Assembly (NCBI GenBank): GCA_018780035.1
Contig: JADMKE010000016.1
Coordinates: 310,001 to 374,000, forward strand
Source of the DNA: Candidatus Sericytochromatia bacterium
Lineage (GTDB): Bacteria > Cyanobacteriota > Sericytochromatia > UBA7694
Length of the DNA: 64,000 nt
Reading direction: 5' to 3'
Within the stretch, counting starts at the first letter, position 1, and each line of letters starts with the position of its first letter. Under the pieces are notes generated by a model, which did not search any database, was not told the DNA's origin, and saw only the letters and a list, made by a program, of their open reading frames with translations. Positions 1-8,836 of this stretch are shown here, piece by piece. A program made the position numbers and the translations under genes.

Positions 1-1663
1 GACCCGTTGGGGCTGAACTGTACGACCAGGTATAGCGCAGATTATCCCCTTTTAAAGGGGTATTGGCCACGAGTTTGACCCCTTCACCCAGCGAGAGTGA
101 GCGATTGGGTTCAAGCTGAATTGCATTGCTACTTTCAGCCACCGAAACCAGGGCTGTTGCAGAGGTAAAGACCGATTTGGGTAAATTATTGCCACTGAGT
201 TCAGCGCGCAGATAATAATTGCCGCTCAGGCTGGGAGCCCAGTTGATCTCTGTGCCTTGGCCTGCAATTGAGGTAAAAGGGCCCTGAGGAGAGGTGGCAT
301 AGAACCATGCCGCTGTGCGTTTTTCAGCGGGGCGGGTCAATTTGACTTTGACGGCTTGGCCACGCACCAAGGTGGCGGGTTGGGGACTGAGTTCAAACGA
401 GGCGTCGGAATCCCGCACCGAAACCCCCACCTTAGAGCCTGTAAATGTCCGTTCTTGTTGGGTTTGGGGATCAAACAGGCGCACGCGCAGATAAAATTCT
501 CCGGTTTGTTCGGGGCTCCAATTGATGCTTTGGGTATCGCCATTGATCGGGCTGAAAGGGCCTTGGGGCGTGCTGCCATAAAACCAGCGGTAATTTGTAT
601 TGGCTGCCACTTCGGTGGGGGGCACGGCACTCAAACGAACGGCTTCACCACGAATCAAAGAACCCGAAGGTGGGTCGGTGACAATGGCATTATCTGCTTC
701 AGAGACCAGAACCAGGGCCTCAGAGGAGGTGTAGGTGCCGGGCTCGCCTTGGGCCGGGAAGGCCTGAATGCGCAGATAATACGAACCTGCCTGTTTCGGC
801 TCCCAATTGATCTGAGCACCCTCTTCGGTAATCGGTTGAAAGGGGCCCACGGGGCTTTGGCTGGCAGACCAGAGATAGCGTTGGGCGGGCGCAGATTCGG
901 GCAAAGCGGCCTTGAGCTTGATGACTTGGCCCAAGCGAATGGCGCCTGACGCGGGATCACTGGTGGCAATCCGGCGACTGTCACCTACATTGACCAGGGC
1001 CACAGGGCTGGTATAAACCGTGGAGGCATTTGTGCGGGAATCCACCGTTTCGACACGCAGATAATAATTCCCGGACTGGGGCGGCTCCCAGGTGGTTTTG
1101 CTCCCAGAGCCACTGATCGGGGTAAAGGGACCTTGGGCACTGGCGGCACTCGACCAATTAAAGCGCAAAGTGCTGAGGTCGGCTTGGCTATCGGCTGGGT
1201 TGAGGCTCAATTCGACCCGGCTGCCAGGCAAAATGCCCTGAGCGGGGGTGATTTGAATTGGCGGTGTGCCCAAACGCAGCAAAGGGCCGGTATTGACCTG
1301 AATAAAATAGGTTTTTTTGTTTTCGTCGCTGAGAATCAGACCCAATTTACCATTGCTATCGGGGGCACGGCCCGCAGGCAGTGGAATCGCCAGCGAGCCA
1401 TCTGCGTTGCGGGTGACGGGATAAGGGGTTCCACTGTTATCCAGCAAGGCAGTAATGGTTTGGGCTGTGCGCAGACCTGCGGGCAAGACCGCAGGATCGG
1501 GCAAAGACAGGACTTGGCCATTGGTTGTGTTTAAAAGGGTGGCCCGCACCTCGCTTTGTTGAGTGGCGTTAAATTGCGTATTTAAGCCCAGATGGGCATC
1601 ACAGCCATTGAGTAAGAGCAATCCTGTGCTCAGAGAGAGAAAAAATCGGACCGGTGAGTTCAT
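1..1663 (-). CDS. Ig-like repeat lipoprotein (partial, C-terminus outside window)
   Basis: An open frame runs from an ATG at 1663-1661 to the left edge without a stop, giving at least 554 residues. The N-terminus is a lipoprotein signal peptide (hydrophobic stretch, then L-N-G-C with the lipidated Cys at residue 21). After a unique domain (about 25-130) come four complete modules and part of a fifth, each about 85-90 residues. Each module carries a W-x(7-8)-GPF-x-PI segment, then W-x-P, then a GNYYLRV-like strand, a pattern typical of Ig/fibronectin-type beta sandwiches. The start is backed by AAAGGA about 6 bases upstream. The next gene (marR-like) is divergent across a 234-base AT-rich gap. 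Function is unknown; a surface-anchored binding or structural protein is an inference. Confidence 0.8.
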   Translation of the reverse strand, partial: MNSPVRFFLSLSTGLLLLNGCDAHLGLNTQFNATQQSEVRATLLNTTNGQVLSLPDPAVLPAGLRTAQTITALLDNSGTPYPVTRNADGSLAIPLPAGRAPDSNGKLGLILSDENKKTYFIQVNTGPLLRLGTPPIQITPAQGILPGSRVELSLNPADSQADLSTLRFNWSSAASAQGPFTPISGSGSKTTWEPPQSGNYYLRVETVDSRTNASTVYTSPVALVNVGDSRRIATSDPASGAIRLGQVIKLKAALPESAPAQRYLWSASQSPVGPFQPITEEGAQINWEPKQAGSYYLRIQAFPAQGEPGTYTSSEALVLVSEADNAIVTDPPSGSLIRGEAVRLSAVPPTEVAANTNYRWFYGSTPQGPFSPINGDTQSINWSPEQTGEFYLRVRLFDPQTQQERTFTGSKVGVSVRDSDASFELSPQPATLVRGQAVKVKLTRPAEKRTAAWFYATSPQGPFTSIAGQGTEINWAPSLSGNYYLRAELSGNNLPKSVFTSATALVSVAESSNAIQLEPNRSLSLGEGVKLVANTPLKGDNLRYTWSYSSAPTG

Positions 1664-1767
1664 GAAATGTCCTTTTGTCAGATTCATAGGTGCATCTAAA
1701 TATTTTACTATATAAAATTTTTACCACAAAAACATTTTAGATTGTAACCATTTTTATGGGACTTATA

Positions 1768-1773
1768 TATAAT
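1768..1773 (+). promoter_or_regulatory. Candidate -10 box of the marR operon
   Basis: TATAAT lies in the AT-rich divergent gap, 125 bases before the marR-like start codon. No good -35 sits at 17 bases; TTGTAA at 1742-1747 would need a 20-base spacer. The 125-base leader contains an ACACCC/GGGTGT inverted repeat (1796-1801, 1823-1828) that could be an operator or RNA hairpin. Confidence 0.4.
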
Positions 1774-1897
1774 GAATACAGTAAAGGTCCTGTCTACACC
1801 CTAACCCATGTTCAGCTTTGCTGGGTGTGATACAGTCCCAGATTGTTTTAAAAATCTGGATTTTGAATTGAATTAATCTGTTATACGGAAGAAGCGG

Positions 1898-2386
1898 ATG
1901 ACTGAAAAGAAACAGAAGCAATCGGCGTTGAGCGCCAAGGAGTTGGAAGAACAGGCCCTGGTTCAGGCCCTGGATGACCGCATGATTTGGTTTATGCACT
2001 TTATGAAAAAACAGATTTTGGCTGAAAGTATCGACGACGAAGTGATTACGCCGCCGCAATTTGGCCTGTTGTACTGTCTCTGTCACAAAGAGCAGACAAC
2101 CATGAGTTCCTTAAGCCAAGACATGCACCTGACCCATGGGGCTTCGACCGGTATGGTGGACCGTTTGATTAAACTCAAATTGGTGGACCGTATGCGCTCT
2201 GAAGAAGATCGGCGTGTTGTCTATGTCTCGATCACGGATCGGGGCCGAGAATTGGTTGAACGCATGCGCGATCGCCGCCACAGCATTCTCAAAAATATCA
2301 TCAATTCATTGACCGAAGAAGAGCGCAAGCTCTTTATCAAGGTCAATACCTTACTCAAGGAAAAACTGGACACCTATGTGGAATAA
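1898..2386 (+). CDS. MarR-family transcriptional regulator
   Basis: This 162-residue protein has the size and order of MarR regulators: an N-terminal dimerisation helix, a winged-helix core (about 50-125) and a C-terminal helix. The recognition helix and wing are visible as HGASTGMVDRLIKL followed by SEEDRRVVYVSITDRGREL, the classic MarR signature with the DRR wing tip. It would bind DNA as a dimer and respond to a small ligand. The stop overlaps the next start by 11 bases (2376-2386), so it is translated together with the outer-membrane protein and tolC-type gene and probably controls that operon. The ligand is not predictable. GAAGAAG before the ATG serves as ribosome binding site. Confidence 0.9.
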   Translation: MTEKKQKQSALSAKELEEQALVQALDDRMIWFMHFMKKQILAESIDDEVITPPQFGLLYCLCHKEQTTMSSLSQDMHLTHGASTGMVDRLIKLKLVDRMRSEEDRRVVYVSITDRGRELVERMRDRRHSILKNIINSLTEEERKLFIKVNTLLKEKLDTYVE

Positions 2387-3500
2387 ACTTGTACTTACTG
2401 CTCTGACATTTTTCTTGGCTGGGCCCGCCCTGGCTCAACAGGCACCGGCAGGCCCGCGAGCGGCTGCACCCACGCAGACCCAACCGGTCGAAACCCCCGC
2501 TGAATCAGTGGTGACGGTTGCTGGTGTGATTCAAGACGCTGTCACTGGCTTGCCTTTAGAGGGCGTTTATATCAAACAGCAGGACTCTCTCAATGCCGCT
2601 TTTAGCAAGGCTGGCGGGGTCTTTGAAATGCGCTTGATGCGCGGCTTTTCCAGCAGTTTGATCTTTTCGCGTGAGGGCTATGAGCCTGTGGCCCTGCCCT
2701 TTCAAAACAGTACTGATAAATTGCGGATTCAGTTGCAGCCACTGAGTACCTATCGCCCCACACTGGCGCCTGCCCACAGCAAACCAGATTCAGCCCCCAA
2801 TAACCGTGTCTTTGGCGATAACTTCAGCCTTTTTTACCAAATGAATTATTCGCTTTTGGCCGATCAAAATGTCTTTAGCAATGGTTTTGCTCTGAATGAA
2901 ATGGGGCTCGATACCGATTTAATGCTCTTTTATCCGCTGATTATGCGGGGGCATTTTTACCGGGGCCGTTTGCCTGTCGACATTGCCAATTTCCCTTTCC
3001 AACCCGCCTTTTTTATCAATACCCTGCAGGCCAAAGTTGGGGCCGGTTGGGTCAAAGATTTGGAGCCTGGTTTGCAGCTCTACCTGGGAGGAGACATCCT
3101 CTTTCACAACCAGTCCCCCGACAATCGCAGCAGCCAGGATCAGTCCCCCGTGGCCTTTACAGGCAGCATTATGGACTATGAGCAAAATCGCCTCTCACTG
3201 GGTGGGCGCGCCAGTTTGGCCTGGAAAATCACCGATCGGCTGAGCCTTTTCCCCGATCTCAGTCTCTATCCTGTGGGTTTAAACTTTGTCAAAAACAGCA
3301 CAGGCAGCCCGATTCACTATTTGCTGGCCGGTGATCTGGGCATCAAAGGCCGCTTTGAAATTATCCCGGGTGTCTATGCCGTGGCCAATTACAATACCCA
3401 GCTCTGGTATGGTGTTGGGGCCAATTACCTGAACAACGTGCACTTCTTTAATCTGGGCGTGTCCGTTGATCCTTGGACCTTGGCGGCAAAACTGCAATGA
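2376..3500 (+). CDS. Secreted outer-membrane-type protein with carboxypeptidase-regulatory-like domain
   Basis: The 374-residue product starts with a Sec signal peptide (residues 1-20, ending ALA-QQ). A Pro/Ala-rich stretch follows, then a beta-sandwich of the carboxypeptidase-regulatory/PEGA type (about 45-110: V-x-G-x-I-x-D-x-x-T-G-x-P-L-x-G-V). The remaining 250 residues alternate aromatic and polar residues, look like membrane beta-strands and lack hydrophobic helices, so an outer-membrane barrel is likely. The gene is sandwiched between marR (11-base overlap) and tolC (ATGA overlap), which suggests it works with the TolC channel or its cargo. No family name can be assigned with certainty. 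Confidence 0.7.
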   Translation: MWNKLVLTALTFFLAGPALAQQAPAGPRAAAPTQTQPVETPAESVVTVAGVIQDAVTGLPLEGVYIKQQDSLNAAFSKAGGVFEMRLMRGFSSSLIFSREGYEPVALPFQNSTDKLRIQLQPLSTYRPTLAPAHSKPDSAPNNRVFGDNFSLFYQMNYSLLADQNVFSNGFALNEMGLDTDLMLFYPLIMRGHFYRGRLPVDIANFPFQPAFFINTLQAKVGAGWVKDLEPGLQLYLGGDILFHNQSPDNRSSQDQSPVAFTGSIMDYEQNRLSLGGRASLAWKITDRLSLFPDLSLYPVGLNFVKNSTGSPIHYLLAGDLGIKGRFEIIPGVYAVANYNTQLWYGVGANYLNNVHFFNLGVSVDPWTLAAKLQ

Positions 3501-4948
3501 GACATGTGCTGACCTTTCCCCTTTTGGCTTTGACACTTTTTTGTAGCGCTGCCCAAGCCGTGGAAACACCTGCAGCGTCTCCCAGCCCGAGCCCGGTGCC
3601 GCCGGCCTCCTCCTCGGCACCTGTCACTGCCCCCGCGAATCCTCCGGCAGCAAGTTTTTTTCTGACCCTGACCGAGGCCATTGATGTTGCTTTGCGCAGC
3701 CATTATGATGTGTTGTTGGCCGAAGAAAAAATCAAAGATGCCCGTCTGCAGATCACCGAAACCAGTGCTCAGGGCATGCCTCAATTGAGTTTAACAGCCA
3801 GTTATGGCCGCCAAGACCCGATTCGTCTCGGTTCTGCCTCCGACACCAGTGGGGGAGCCGGTGGCGGTGGTTTGGGCAGCAATCCCCAATTGGCCGCTTT
3901 TTTGGGTTTGGCCAGTGTAAATACCTTTCAAAGCCGTTTAACGTTGAGTCAATTGCTGTTTGCGGGTTTTCGGATTGTTGATGGTGTGAGGCTGGCCCAG
4001 ATCAATGTCGGTTTGATGGAAGAGAGTCTGCGTCTGGCCCGGCAAAATGTGGCCTATCAGGTGACCAATGCCTATTTTAATGCCCTTCGCTCCTGGGAAG
4101 TGGCCCAGCTCGACAAAGAGTCGCTGGAGCAGGCCCGTGAACAAGTACGCATGGCTGAAGCCCGTCTCAGAGCTGGAGCCGGGGTCAAACTGGATATTCT
4201 CCAGGCCCAAAGTCAGGTGATTCAAATTCAGCAGCGCCTGAGCCAAGATATGGGCACTTTTGAAAAAGCCAAAATGTCGCTCAATTTGGCCATGGGCCGT
4301 GAAGCCGATTACCCGGTAGAGCTCAACCGTCAGGCCACTGTGATCGATCTCGATAAAGAAGAGACCGACAGCCTTAAAAACTCCCTGGACATGCGCTCAG
4401 AAGTGCGTCAATTGGCGATGCAAAAAGAGATGAGTGAACTCAATGCCACAATCCAGGGTCGCAGTATTTGGCCGACCATCTCAGCCCAGGTGGTTTACAG
4501 TCTGCAAGACAACCAAGTCACGGGCGGCAATACCAACAATGTCCAGAATATGAATTACAGCTTGAATATGAATTGGCCGATCTTTGATGGTCTCGCTGCC
4601 AATGCCAAAGCCCAACGGGCTCAACAGAGTGCAACCCAGGCCCAGATCAATCTCGATCAATTGCGCCAGCGCGTGATTGTCGAAGTCAAACAGGCCTATC
4701 TCGACATTCAAGAATCCAAAGAGCGAATGATGATGGCCCAGGCGGGTGTTCAGGTGGCAGAGGAAAATCTGCGTGTGGCCCGGGTCAGTTACCGCGAAGG
4801 GGTGGGGATTGGCATGGATGTACTCAACGCTCAATTAACCCTTCTGCAGGCCAAAAATTCACTGATTACGGTCCGCTTCGATTTAAATACCCGCTTGGCC
4901 CGCCTCTATCAGTCCTTGGGACTCGATATTCTCGACCGTTTACGCTAG
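3497..4948 (+). CDS. TolC-family outer membrane efflux protein
   Basis: I place the start at the ATG at 3497, which overlaps the previous stop (ATGA), because it gives a clean signal peptide (MRHVLTFPLLALTLFCSAAQA); an upstream in-frame start would bury it. The 483-residue protein has a Pro/Ser-rich linker (24-50) and then two repeats of the OEP fold with long amphipathic helices. These are visible as LTLTEAIDVALRSHYDVLLAEEKI near residue 55 onwards and the matching C-terminal helix ending NTRLARLYQSLGLD. It should form a trimeric channel for export. No inner-membrane pump or adaptor gene is adjacent, so its partner must be encoded elsewhere or be the preceding barrel-like protein. Confidence 0.9.
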   Translation: MRHVLTFPLLALTLFCSAAQAVETPAASPSPSPVPPASSSAPVTAPANPPAASFFLTLTEAIDVALRSHYDVLLAEEKIKDARLQITETSAQGMPQLSLTASYGRQDPIRLGSASDTSGGAGGGGLGSNPQLAAFLGLASVNTFQSRLTLSQLLFAGFRIVDGVRLAQINVGLMEESLRLARQNVAYQVTNAYFNALRSWEVAQLDKESLEQAREQVRMAEARLRAGAGVKLDILQAQSQVIQIQQRLSQDMGTFEKAKMSLNLAMGREADYPVELNRQATVIDLDKEETDSLKNSLDMRSEVRQLAMQKEMSELNATIQGRSIWPTISAQVVYSLQDNQVTGGNTNNVQNMNYSLNMNWPIFDGLAANAKAQRAQQSATQAQINLDQLRQRVIVEVKQAYLDIQESKERMMMAQAGVQVAEENLRVARVSYREGVGIGMDVLNAQLTLLQAKNSLITVRFDLNTRLARLYQSLGLDILDRLR

Positions 4949-4963
4949 TTATTTGGGGCTCAA

Positions 4964-6664
4964 TTAGTTGTAAAGTGGGTCGACGCTGATGGTGGAGCGT
5001 CCCACTGAGTCTGGCACGGGGGGATTCTCAAAAGGGGCTTCGCTCGTCTCGTTGCTGGATGGGGTCTGGGGCTGTGAACTTCGGTTTTTTTGAGAATTGT
5101 CATAATTGGATTGAACCGTACTGCGACGGGGATAGCGGGTCTGTTGGCTGCGCCGATAAGTGGGTGCCGCTTGGGCAGGCGGAGCGGTCATGGTTGTTTG
5201 TGTTGTGGCTGGGGCCTCTGGAGCAGGCAGGGTTTGGATTTGTTTGACCAAATCCTGGCCGATAATCACCGTGAATTCAGTGCCCAAGTCACCCACACTG
5301 GCGGCAATCTTTTCGCCAGGAAAACCGACTGCCTGCTGGAGCTGTGAAAGGACCTCGGTTTTACCGGTTTGGGCAATATATTTGGTCACCAGGCTGTCAG
5401 CGGGTGCCTTGCGAATCGCCCAAACATTGAACCCGGCTGTGCGCAAGCGTTTGACCACTTCTCGTCCGGTTTCGTAATCCGAAGTGCCGTTCCAGACCGA
5501 AATTCGGTAGCGGTTGTTGTTATTGCCTGCGGGCAAAGGCTGAGAGGCCAAATCATAATTGGCCAAGGTGGAGTCCGGGAACATGCCTGTGATCACCTCG
5601 CGGGCGGCCTCCAAATTGACGAGCCAATAACTGGCCTGATAGGCACTGCCTGAAAAGGTGCCGGGCAGCATCACCATTTTGATTTTGTCTTTGTTCGAAC
5701 TCATCCCCAGGCGTGCGATTTGGCCCAGCACTTCATTGGGAATATCTGTCTCGATATTTTGGTTCAGGCGGGAGAGCAATTCGGGAATTTTGATCCAGGA
5801 GGTGGGCACCATCATCTGATCGATCACCGCTTTGATAAATTGTTGTTGCCGTTGTACGCGGCCAATATCGCCCAATTCATCTTTGCGGAAGCGCACAAAT
5901 TGGTGGGCCTGTTCGCCACTCATGCGTTTCCAGCCCTTGTGAATATTGATACCCAAATGTGCGGTTTCGTCGACATAATACATGTCTTTTTCGACATAGA
6001 TCTTGACCCCACCAATGATGTCGACCATATTGATCAGGCCATCGACTTTGAGTGCCATGTGGTAATCAATCGGCACACCCGTCAGATCCGAAACCGTGCT
6101 CTTGACCAAGTCGATCCCGCCATAGACCATGGCTGCGTTGATTTTATCGTAGTGGTGCCCCGTCAAGAGAGCGCGGGTATCACGCGGGATCGAGAGAATA
6201 TTGACCTCGCCTTTATTGGGATCCAGCCCCAGCAGCATAATTGTGTCGGTGCGGCTGCGGGTACCCGCTTCTTCGTCGCTGACCCGTTTGCCGCGCACAT
6301 AATTATAATCGCTGCCCAGCACCAGAATATTGATTTTGCGATCGAGTTGGCGGAAATTGGTCAAGATCGTCCAGGGATCAAGATTGGTGCCCTCCTTGGA
6401 AAACGCGCCCTCGTTTTTCCCAGAGGAAAAAGAGCTGCCCAGCCCTTCAATTTTTTTGGTCAGTTGGCTGACAATATCAGCTTCTTCCAAGGAGGAGTCT
6501 GAAGCTGTTTGGCCAAATGTGGAGGCCAAGACCCCAATTACGCTGCCAACAGAGAGCGCTCCACAGACGATCGCTGCAGCCAAAAGCGCACGAAACCAAA
6601 TATTCAGGCGCTGGGTTTGGCGTGGGCGTAGAGAGGGGGGGAGGGCGTTTATATTTTTTTTCAT
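4964..6664 (-). CDS. LCP (LytR-CpsA-Psr) family cell wall polymer transferase with LytR_C domain
   Basis: The 566-residue protein has one N-terminal membrane helix (about 24-50). An LCP catalytic domain spans about 110-270 and shows the family's essential residues: RSRTD (136-140) for pyrophosphate and metal binding, and SIPRDTR (158-164). A LytR_C domain (about 375-470: RYRISVWNGTSDYETGREV) follows, with a Gln/Pro/Ser-rich tail. LCP enzymes move undecaprenyl-linked glycopolymers to peptidoglycan or other acceptors on the outer face of the cytoplasmic membrane. It ends 15 bases from the convergent tolC. The upstream cinA, on the same strand, is 163 bases away. Confidence 0.9.
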   Translation of the reverse strand: MKKNINALPPSLRPRQTQRLNIWFRALLAAAIVCGALSVGSVIGVLASTFGQTASDSSLEEADIVSQLTKKIEGLGSSFSSGKNEGAFSKEGTNLDPWTILTNFRQLDRKINILVLGSDYNYVRGKRVSDEEAGTRSRTDTIMLLGLDPNKGEVNILSIPRDTRALLTGHHYDKINAAMVYGGIDLVKSTVSDLTGVPIDYHMALKVDGLINMVDIIGGVKIYVEKDMYYVDETAHLGINIHKGWKRMSGEQAHQFVRFRKDELGDIGRVQRQQQFIKAVIDQMMVPTSWIKIPELLSRLNQNIETDIPNEVLGQIARLGMSSNKDKIKMVMLPGTFSGSAYQASYWLVNLEAAREVITGMFPDSTLANYDLASQPLPAGNNNNRYRISVWNGTSDYETGREVVKRLRTAGFNVWAIRKAPADSLVTKYIAQTGKTEVLSQLQQAVGFPGEKIAASVGDLGTEFTVIIGQDLVKQIQTLPAPEAPATTQTTMTAPPAQAAPTYRRSQQTRYPRRSTVQSNYDNSQKNRSSQPQTPSSNETSEAPFENPPVPDSVGRSTISVDPLYN

Positions 6665-6827
6665 TCAGTCGGTTACTCTGCAGCACAAGACCAGCGGATC
6701 TTGAGATCTGGGCTGAATGCTCCTGTCTTGTCAGGTTTTGGGGAGTGGCTTCAGAAGTCTCCCGATCACATTGATTCTATCACAAGCCTTCTTATTCAGG
6801 CAGGTAATAGCGCACATCTCTGTGGTT

Positions 6828-7949
6828 TCAGCGCAGCCAATTCAGCCAAATCTCTAAGGCCTGTTCAACCAGATAGCGCTGGTTACGGGTGTACAACTCA
6901 CTCGGATAACGTGGACTCAGCTCTCTGGCTTCAGCGCGTTGAGGCGTTTGCAGTGTCACACGCCAAGGACCTGTTTCCAAGATCTCTAAGCCCAGCTCTA
7001 AGCCCTGCAAGAGAGGCGTGGGTATCTTCTCGCCACCGTAGAGGGTCCTGAGGCTGAGCTGACGTAGCCTCTGGTCAGGCGGGCTCAAAAAGGGCTGAAG
7101 CCGCTGCGCCAAAACTCCTCGACTGGCCGCGTCCGTGAACAGAATGGGTTGGTCTGCAGGCAAGGCTAAAAGCAGCAGTTCAGCCAGATCTTGATCGTCT
7201 TTGAGCAGGGTCCAGGGGGCCAAGGTTTTGTCGAGTTGGGGCAACCAGGGGTCTCCCGATTGGCCTGTTGGTACCCAGAGTTTGACTTCGATATAGGGAA
7301 AATGGGCCCGGTAACCCGTCTGAAAACCACTGCCTCGGACCACTTCTTCGACGATTTCCCCGAGGTCGGCTTCCGGCAGACCCATACATTGCCAGCGGTA
7401 GAGTGTCTGCTGGGCCTTCCCTGGCAAATGAGCGGCCAAGCGCTTGTCTAAATGGGCCTGCCAAATGGCCTGAATTTCATTGGGGGGGCCGGGCAACGCC
7501 ACCAGCAAGGTCTCTTGGTGCTGGTAAATAAAGGCATTGGCTGTACCCGCCGGGTTGGTTAAAACCTGGCTGCCTTGGGGGAAATAACACTGCTGTTTTT
7601 GGCTGGCAGAGAGTTTAAAGTTCAACAATTGGGCCCGCTGCTCCAATTGTTCCCAGGACTTGGGATCAAACGCCAGGGTTTGGCCGATCCAGTCTGCGAT
7701 CACCTCGCGGGTAAAATCGTCAGAGGTGGGCCCCAATCCGCCCGTAACCAGAATTAAGTCGGCATAGAGAACCGCTTGTTCCAGCGCTTTAAAAATTTCA
7801 GAACGATCATCGGCCACCGTCAAATGCCAACAGGTTTCCGCACCCAATTCGGTCAATTGTTGCGAAAGCCAAGCGGCATTGCTATTGACGATTTGCCCTG
7901 TAATTAATTCGGTGCCAACGGCCAGCACACACACCCGTTTAATGTTCAT
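6828..7949 (-). CDS. CinA-like protein, MoCF domain intact, C-terminal domain degenerate
   Basis: Residues 1-170 form the CinA N-terminal domain (COG1058, molybdopterin-binding fold): VGTELITGQIVNSN near residue 11 and GGLGPTSDD at 70-78, with the nucleotide-binding GPP at about 153-156. This domain is associated with ADP-ribose pyrophosphatase activity in the family. Usual CinA proteins are 410-420 residues and end in an NMN deamidase (PncC) domain with an AESCTGG motif. This one is 373 residues, and at the matching position reads FTDAASRGVLAQRL, so the deamidase site appears lost. It overlaps the upstream small gene by 11 bases, so the two are co-translated. Confidence 0.8.
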   Translation of the reverse strand: MNIKRVCVLAVGTELITGQIVNSNAAWLSQQLTELGAETCWHLTVADDRSEIFKALEQAVLYADLILVTGGLGPTSDDFTREVIADWIGQTLAFDPKSWEQLEQRAQLLNFKLSASQKQQCYFPQGSQVLTNPAGTANAFIYQHQETLLVALPGPPNEIQAIWQAHLDKRLAAHLPGKAQQTLYRWQCMGLPEADLGEIVEEVVRGSGFQTGYRAHFPYIEVKLWVPTGQSGDPWLPQLDKTLAPWTLLKDDQDLAELLLLALPADQPILFTDAASRGVLAQRLQPFLSPPDQRLRQLSLRTLYGGEKIPTPLLQGLELGLEILETGPWRVTLQTPQRAEARELSPRYPSELYTRNQRYLVEQALEIWLNWLR

Positions 7950-8319
7950 AGGACTGGGTTTCGTGCGCAGGGCTCAGACTGAGATTTAACTGAAACAGTT
8001 TTTCGAGTTTAAAACGCTGTATTTCAAGGCGTGCCATGCGGATCAGCTCCAATATTTCGTCGAGTTCTTCGGGATGAAAAGAGACAAATATCCCAGACAC
8101 ACGAACGCGGACCGCGCAATTGGACTGGGTTTCCAAAGACAGAGAGAGGTATTTATTCTCCAGCAAAGTATACCAGGAGTCCAAACCATTTAAAGAGAGT
8201 GGCAGCATGATATTTTTATAGCTGACGCTGATTTTGGCGCAGCAGGCACAATAGTGGATGCTGCCATTGGCGCTTTGGGCCATCAGGCCCTGACTATTTT
8301 CAGGGGTGGGATTGTTCAT
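7939..8319 (-). CDS. Hypothetical protein with CxxCC motif
   Basis: This 126-residue soluble protein has no signal peptide. It has a cysteine cluster near the N-terminus (HYCACCAKISV, about residues 22-32), a conserved-looking hydrophobic strand region, and a C-terminal amphipathic helix (about 85-115). The cysteine spacing followed by an F/Y-K-N segment resembles small DUF6686-type proteins, but I cannot confirm that from sequence alone. Its stop lies inside the start of cinA (11-base overlap). It faces a long AT-rich intergenic region. Confidence 0.6.
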   Translation of the reverse strand: MNNPTPENSQGLMAQSANGSIHYCACCAKISVSYKNIMLPLSLNGLDSWYTLLENKYLSLSLETQSNCAVRVRVSGIFVSFHPEELDEILELIRMARLEIQRFKLEKLFQLNLSLSPAHETQSYEH

Positions 8320-8767
8320 TTTTTCTCTTCCCTTCAGGCACTTTTAAACGCGTATTTTCATTTCAGTCTAAGAAAGAACCAGAGGGATGTCAATTGAATT
8401 GCCGTAATTACGTTTAATAGTTTATATTATATTTGAGACAATAAACACATTTCTAAAGTTATAAATTTCTATAAATGATTTTATAAAAGCATTTATAAAT
8501 GTATAAATATTTTATGTAATATTTATTTGTGCTGTTTTTTTATTTTGCTCAAAGGCTTAATCTTCAGGTCAGTCCTGCTTTCTTGGACTTATTTATCAGC
8601 TCATTAAATTATTTATTTTTTTTAATTAAAGATACTATTTAATTTGATGCTTTTTTTTTATTTGATAGAAACGAAAAAATACATTTATTACATTTAAAAA
8701 ATTATAATTTATTTATAGTTATGATATTTTTTAAACGGAATAATAAGATTGATCGGGACTCAATTGA
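8320..8767. other. AT-rich intergenic region
   Basis: This is about 450 bases without a credible gene and much richer in A/T than its surroundings. It separates the minus-strand hypothetical from feoA. It contains a CGTAATTACG palindrome (8403-8412), a CATTTATAAATG palindrome (8490-8501), and several loose TATAAAT/ATTTATA repeats between 8455 and 8520. No clear Fur box is visible. It could hold regulatory or DNA-bending sequence for feoAB, or a nucleoid-protein site. Confidence 0.5.
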
Positions 8768-8797
8768 TTGACAATCTCAAGCTGGGTTGATTATGGT
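8768..8797 (+). promoter_or_regulatory. Promoter of feoAB
   Basis: TTGACA (8768-8773), an 18-base spacer, then TATGGT (8792-8797) make a good sigma-70-type promoter. Transcription would begin near 8804. This rules out the TTG at 8768 as the feoA start codon. Confidence 0.6.
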
Positions 8798-8836
8798 AGA
8801 GACAATCTGGAAAGATCCAGATTTAGAACAACCGTA

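Noticed and set aside
337..1534. Several open frames on the plus and minus strand inside 1-1663.
   Set aside because: They overlap the long minus-strand lipoprotein frame, which has a signal peptide and repeat structure; the others have biased, non-protein-like composition.
8768..8836. Longer feoA start at TTG 8768.
   Set aside because: The TTG is the -35 element of a TTGACA-N18-TATGGT promoter, and the extra residues do not belong to the FeoA fold.
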